Shown in pieces: positions 63,052 to 64,000 of a stretch of DNA of 64,000 nt (its first letter is position 1; each line of letters opens with the position of its first letter). The notes beneath the pieces were generated by a model, which saw only the letters and a list, made by a program, of their open reading frames with translations, did no database searches and was not told the origin of the DNA. The position numbers and the translations under genes were made by a program. The DNA is from Paenibacillus anaericanus (GTDB lineage Bacteria; Bacillota; Bacilli; Paenibacillales; Paenibacillaceae). The stretch covers positions 62,001-126,000 of the forward strand of contig NZ_RZNY01000003.1 of the NCBI RefSeq assembly GCF_003994475.1, read 5' to 3'.

Positions 63052-63817
63052 TAACCTGTCCTTCCCCTCTCCACTCCATAACAATATCGTCAAACAGTCT
63101 ACTCTGATAACAGACGATTTGTTTCATCTTCATCAATTCCAATACAGCGAGAAAAGTAACAACAATCTCATGACGGTACATCTCAGGATGCAATAGCTTT
63201 GAGAACAGCAATCTACCGCCCTTGCCGGTCATCTCTAAGGCCGATACGACTTCCCTAATACGATCTTTAACTGAGATTTCATCCCGTTGAATACGTGCGA
63301 CAACATTTCGTTTAACCGCCCTTCTCAGTGCCTTCTGAAATACAGAGATTAAGTCCTCCGTATGCAGACCTTTCACTGGGTTCTCAACGACTCGAGGCAT
63401 GAATGGCGTCAAATCCTCCGGCTCTTTGGAGAAAATAAGACTACGCTCCCACTCGCGTTCGTGTAGATGTTCAGCGATTCCTTTATATTTGCGATATTCG
63501 ATTAGCTTGCGAATAAGTTCATCTCTAGGATCGTCTTCATCATCCATCAAATATTCAAAATCGTCATCAAACTCGATCACTGGTGGTTTGGGCAATAGTT
63601 GCTTGCTCTTAATTGACAATAACGTTGCCGCCATGACAAGAAATTCGCTCGTAACATCCAACTCTAATTCCTGCATGCTATGCAAATATTGAAGATATTG
63701 ATCCGTTATATCGCTAATAGAGATTTGGTGAATATCAATCTCAGCTTTATCGATCAGATGGAGCAGCAAATCAAGCGGCCCCTCGAAAGTTTCCAACTTA
63801 TATGATACTGTCGTCAA
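63020..63817 (-). CDS. scpA: Condensin subunit ScpA
   Basis: ScpA is the kleisin that bridges the Smc heads. The 265-aa protein begins VSYKLETFEGPLDLLLHLID (about residues 4-23), the N-terminal Smc-binding helix, has a variable acidic middle (about 85-130), and ends in a winged helix with VVTFLAVLELMKMKQIV (about 219-235). It overlaps scpB by 32 nt, the usual coupling for this pair. Confidence 0.96.
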   Translation of the reverse strand: MTTVSYKLETFEGPLDLLLHLIDKAEIDIHQISISDITDQYLQYLHSMQELELDVTSEFLVMAATLLSIKSKQLLPKPPVIEFDDDFEYLMDDEDDPRDELIRKLIEYRKYKGIAEHLHEREWERSLIFSKEPEDLTPFMPRVVENPVKGLHTEDLISVFQKALRRAVKRNVVARIQRDEISVKDRIREVVSALEMTGKGGRLLFSKLLHPEMYRHEIVVTFLAVLELMKMKQIVCYQSRLFDDIVMEWRGEGQVNEFSGIEVDY

Positions 63818-64000
63818 TGAAAATATCCTCCGCCCATTAGTGCCTGCTTGTACACATGTAAGTATATTAGTTGATTAAATAACAAGATACAGCGGAGAGA
63901 GCGAAATGATTCTAAAGAAGTAAAAGCTTTCCTTGGAAAGTTACCTCGTAAGCATACGCTTCGTTCGCCTTTGTCTCCGAATTTCAACCTTTTAAATAAT
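63818..64000. other. Intergenic end of window, with part of a dispersed repeat
   Basis: No gene is seen. Segment 63956-63988 resembles, in the same sense, the minus-strand segment 17836-17870 of the trpE leader (both contain GTTCGCCTTT, then a near match over 17 nt ending TTTCA-CC). The second arm, if present, lies beyond the window. Confidence 0.4.

Noticed and set aside
1-64000. tRNA genes, rRNA, CRISPR arrays, insertion sequences, prophage
   Set aside because: No cloverleaf, regular spaced repeats, transposase or phage gene was seen on either strand.

Overview
The window is a stretch of a low-to-mid G+C, spore-forming Firmicute chromosome, almost certainly Paenibacillus or a close relative. 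It carries sporulation and germination genes (spoIVA, spoVIF, ypeB, dacB, spmA, spmB, ytfJ), Bacillus-type T-box and ydaO riboswitches, and a TRAP-controlled trp operon. The gene order follows the Bacillus subtilis backbone: aroC-aroB-aroH-trpEDCFBA-hisC-tyrA; hepS-menG-hepT-ndk-cheR; mtrB-hbs-spoIVA-yphF-yphE-gpsA-plsY-der-ypfD-cmk-ypfB-ypfA-ypeB-prsW; serS and serA; resABCDE-rluB-spmB-spmA-dacB-ytfJ-scpB-scpA. No tRNA, rRNA, insertion sequence, prophage or CRISPR array was seen.

Positions 1 to about 3260 are the least ordinary part. Two c-di-AMP (ydaO/yuaA-class) riboswitches, each with its own promoter and intrinsic terminator, point away from each other across an intergenic region of about 450 bp. 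The minus-strand one precedes an unknown 137-aa protein, a 36-aa membrane peptide and kdpF, the start of a Kdp potassium pump operon cut by the window edge. The plus-strand one precedes three unrecognised genes. The first of these appears frameshifted, and the third looks like a degenerate sigma-70-family factor.

Positions 3276-7182 hold a complete heme sensing and detoxification module (hssR-hssS-hrtB-hrtA) with a recognisable HssR direct repeat before hrtB. An adenosine deaminase-like gene and a DUF2798 membrane protein follow.

Positions 9300-20910 are the aromatic amino acid supraoperon. Its internal trp promoter is followed by eleven evenly spaced GAG/TAG triplets (the TRAP site) and a terminator. 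The matching regulator, mtrB, is at 28450-28710. Positions 22742-27666 are quinone synthesis. Here genes of the futalosine menaquinone route (mqnA, a UbiX-type prenyltransferase, a UbiA-type prenyltransferase) lie inside the hepS-menG-hepT cluster.

Positions 28840-44600 hold the HU protein, spore coat and germination genes, phospholipid and ribosome-assembly genes, and several small proteins, including a 50-residue zinc-ribbon-like ORF. Positions 44755-50536 contain serS and serA, both behind T-box leaders. Positions 50735-56438 are the res two-component and cytochrome c maturation genes. Positions 56563-63817 carry rluB, a spore maturation block and the condensin partners scpB and scpA. Most genes are on the minus strand, and many are separated by convincing intrinsic terminators.
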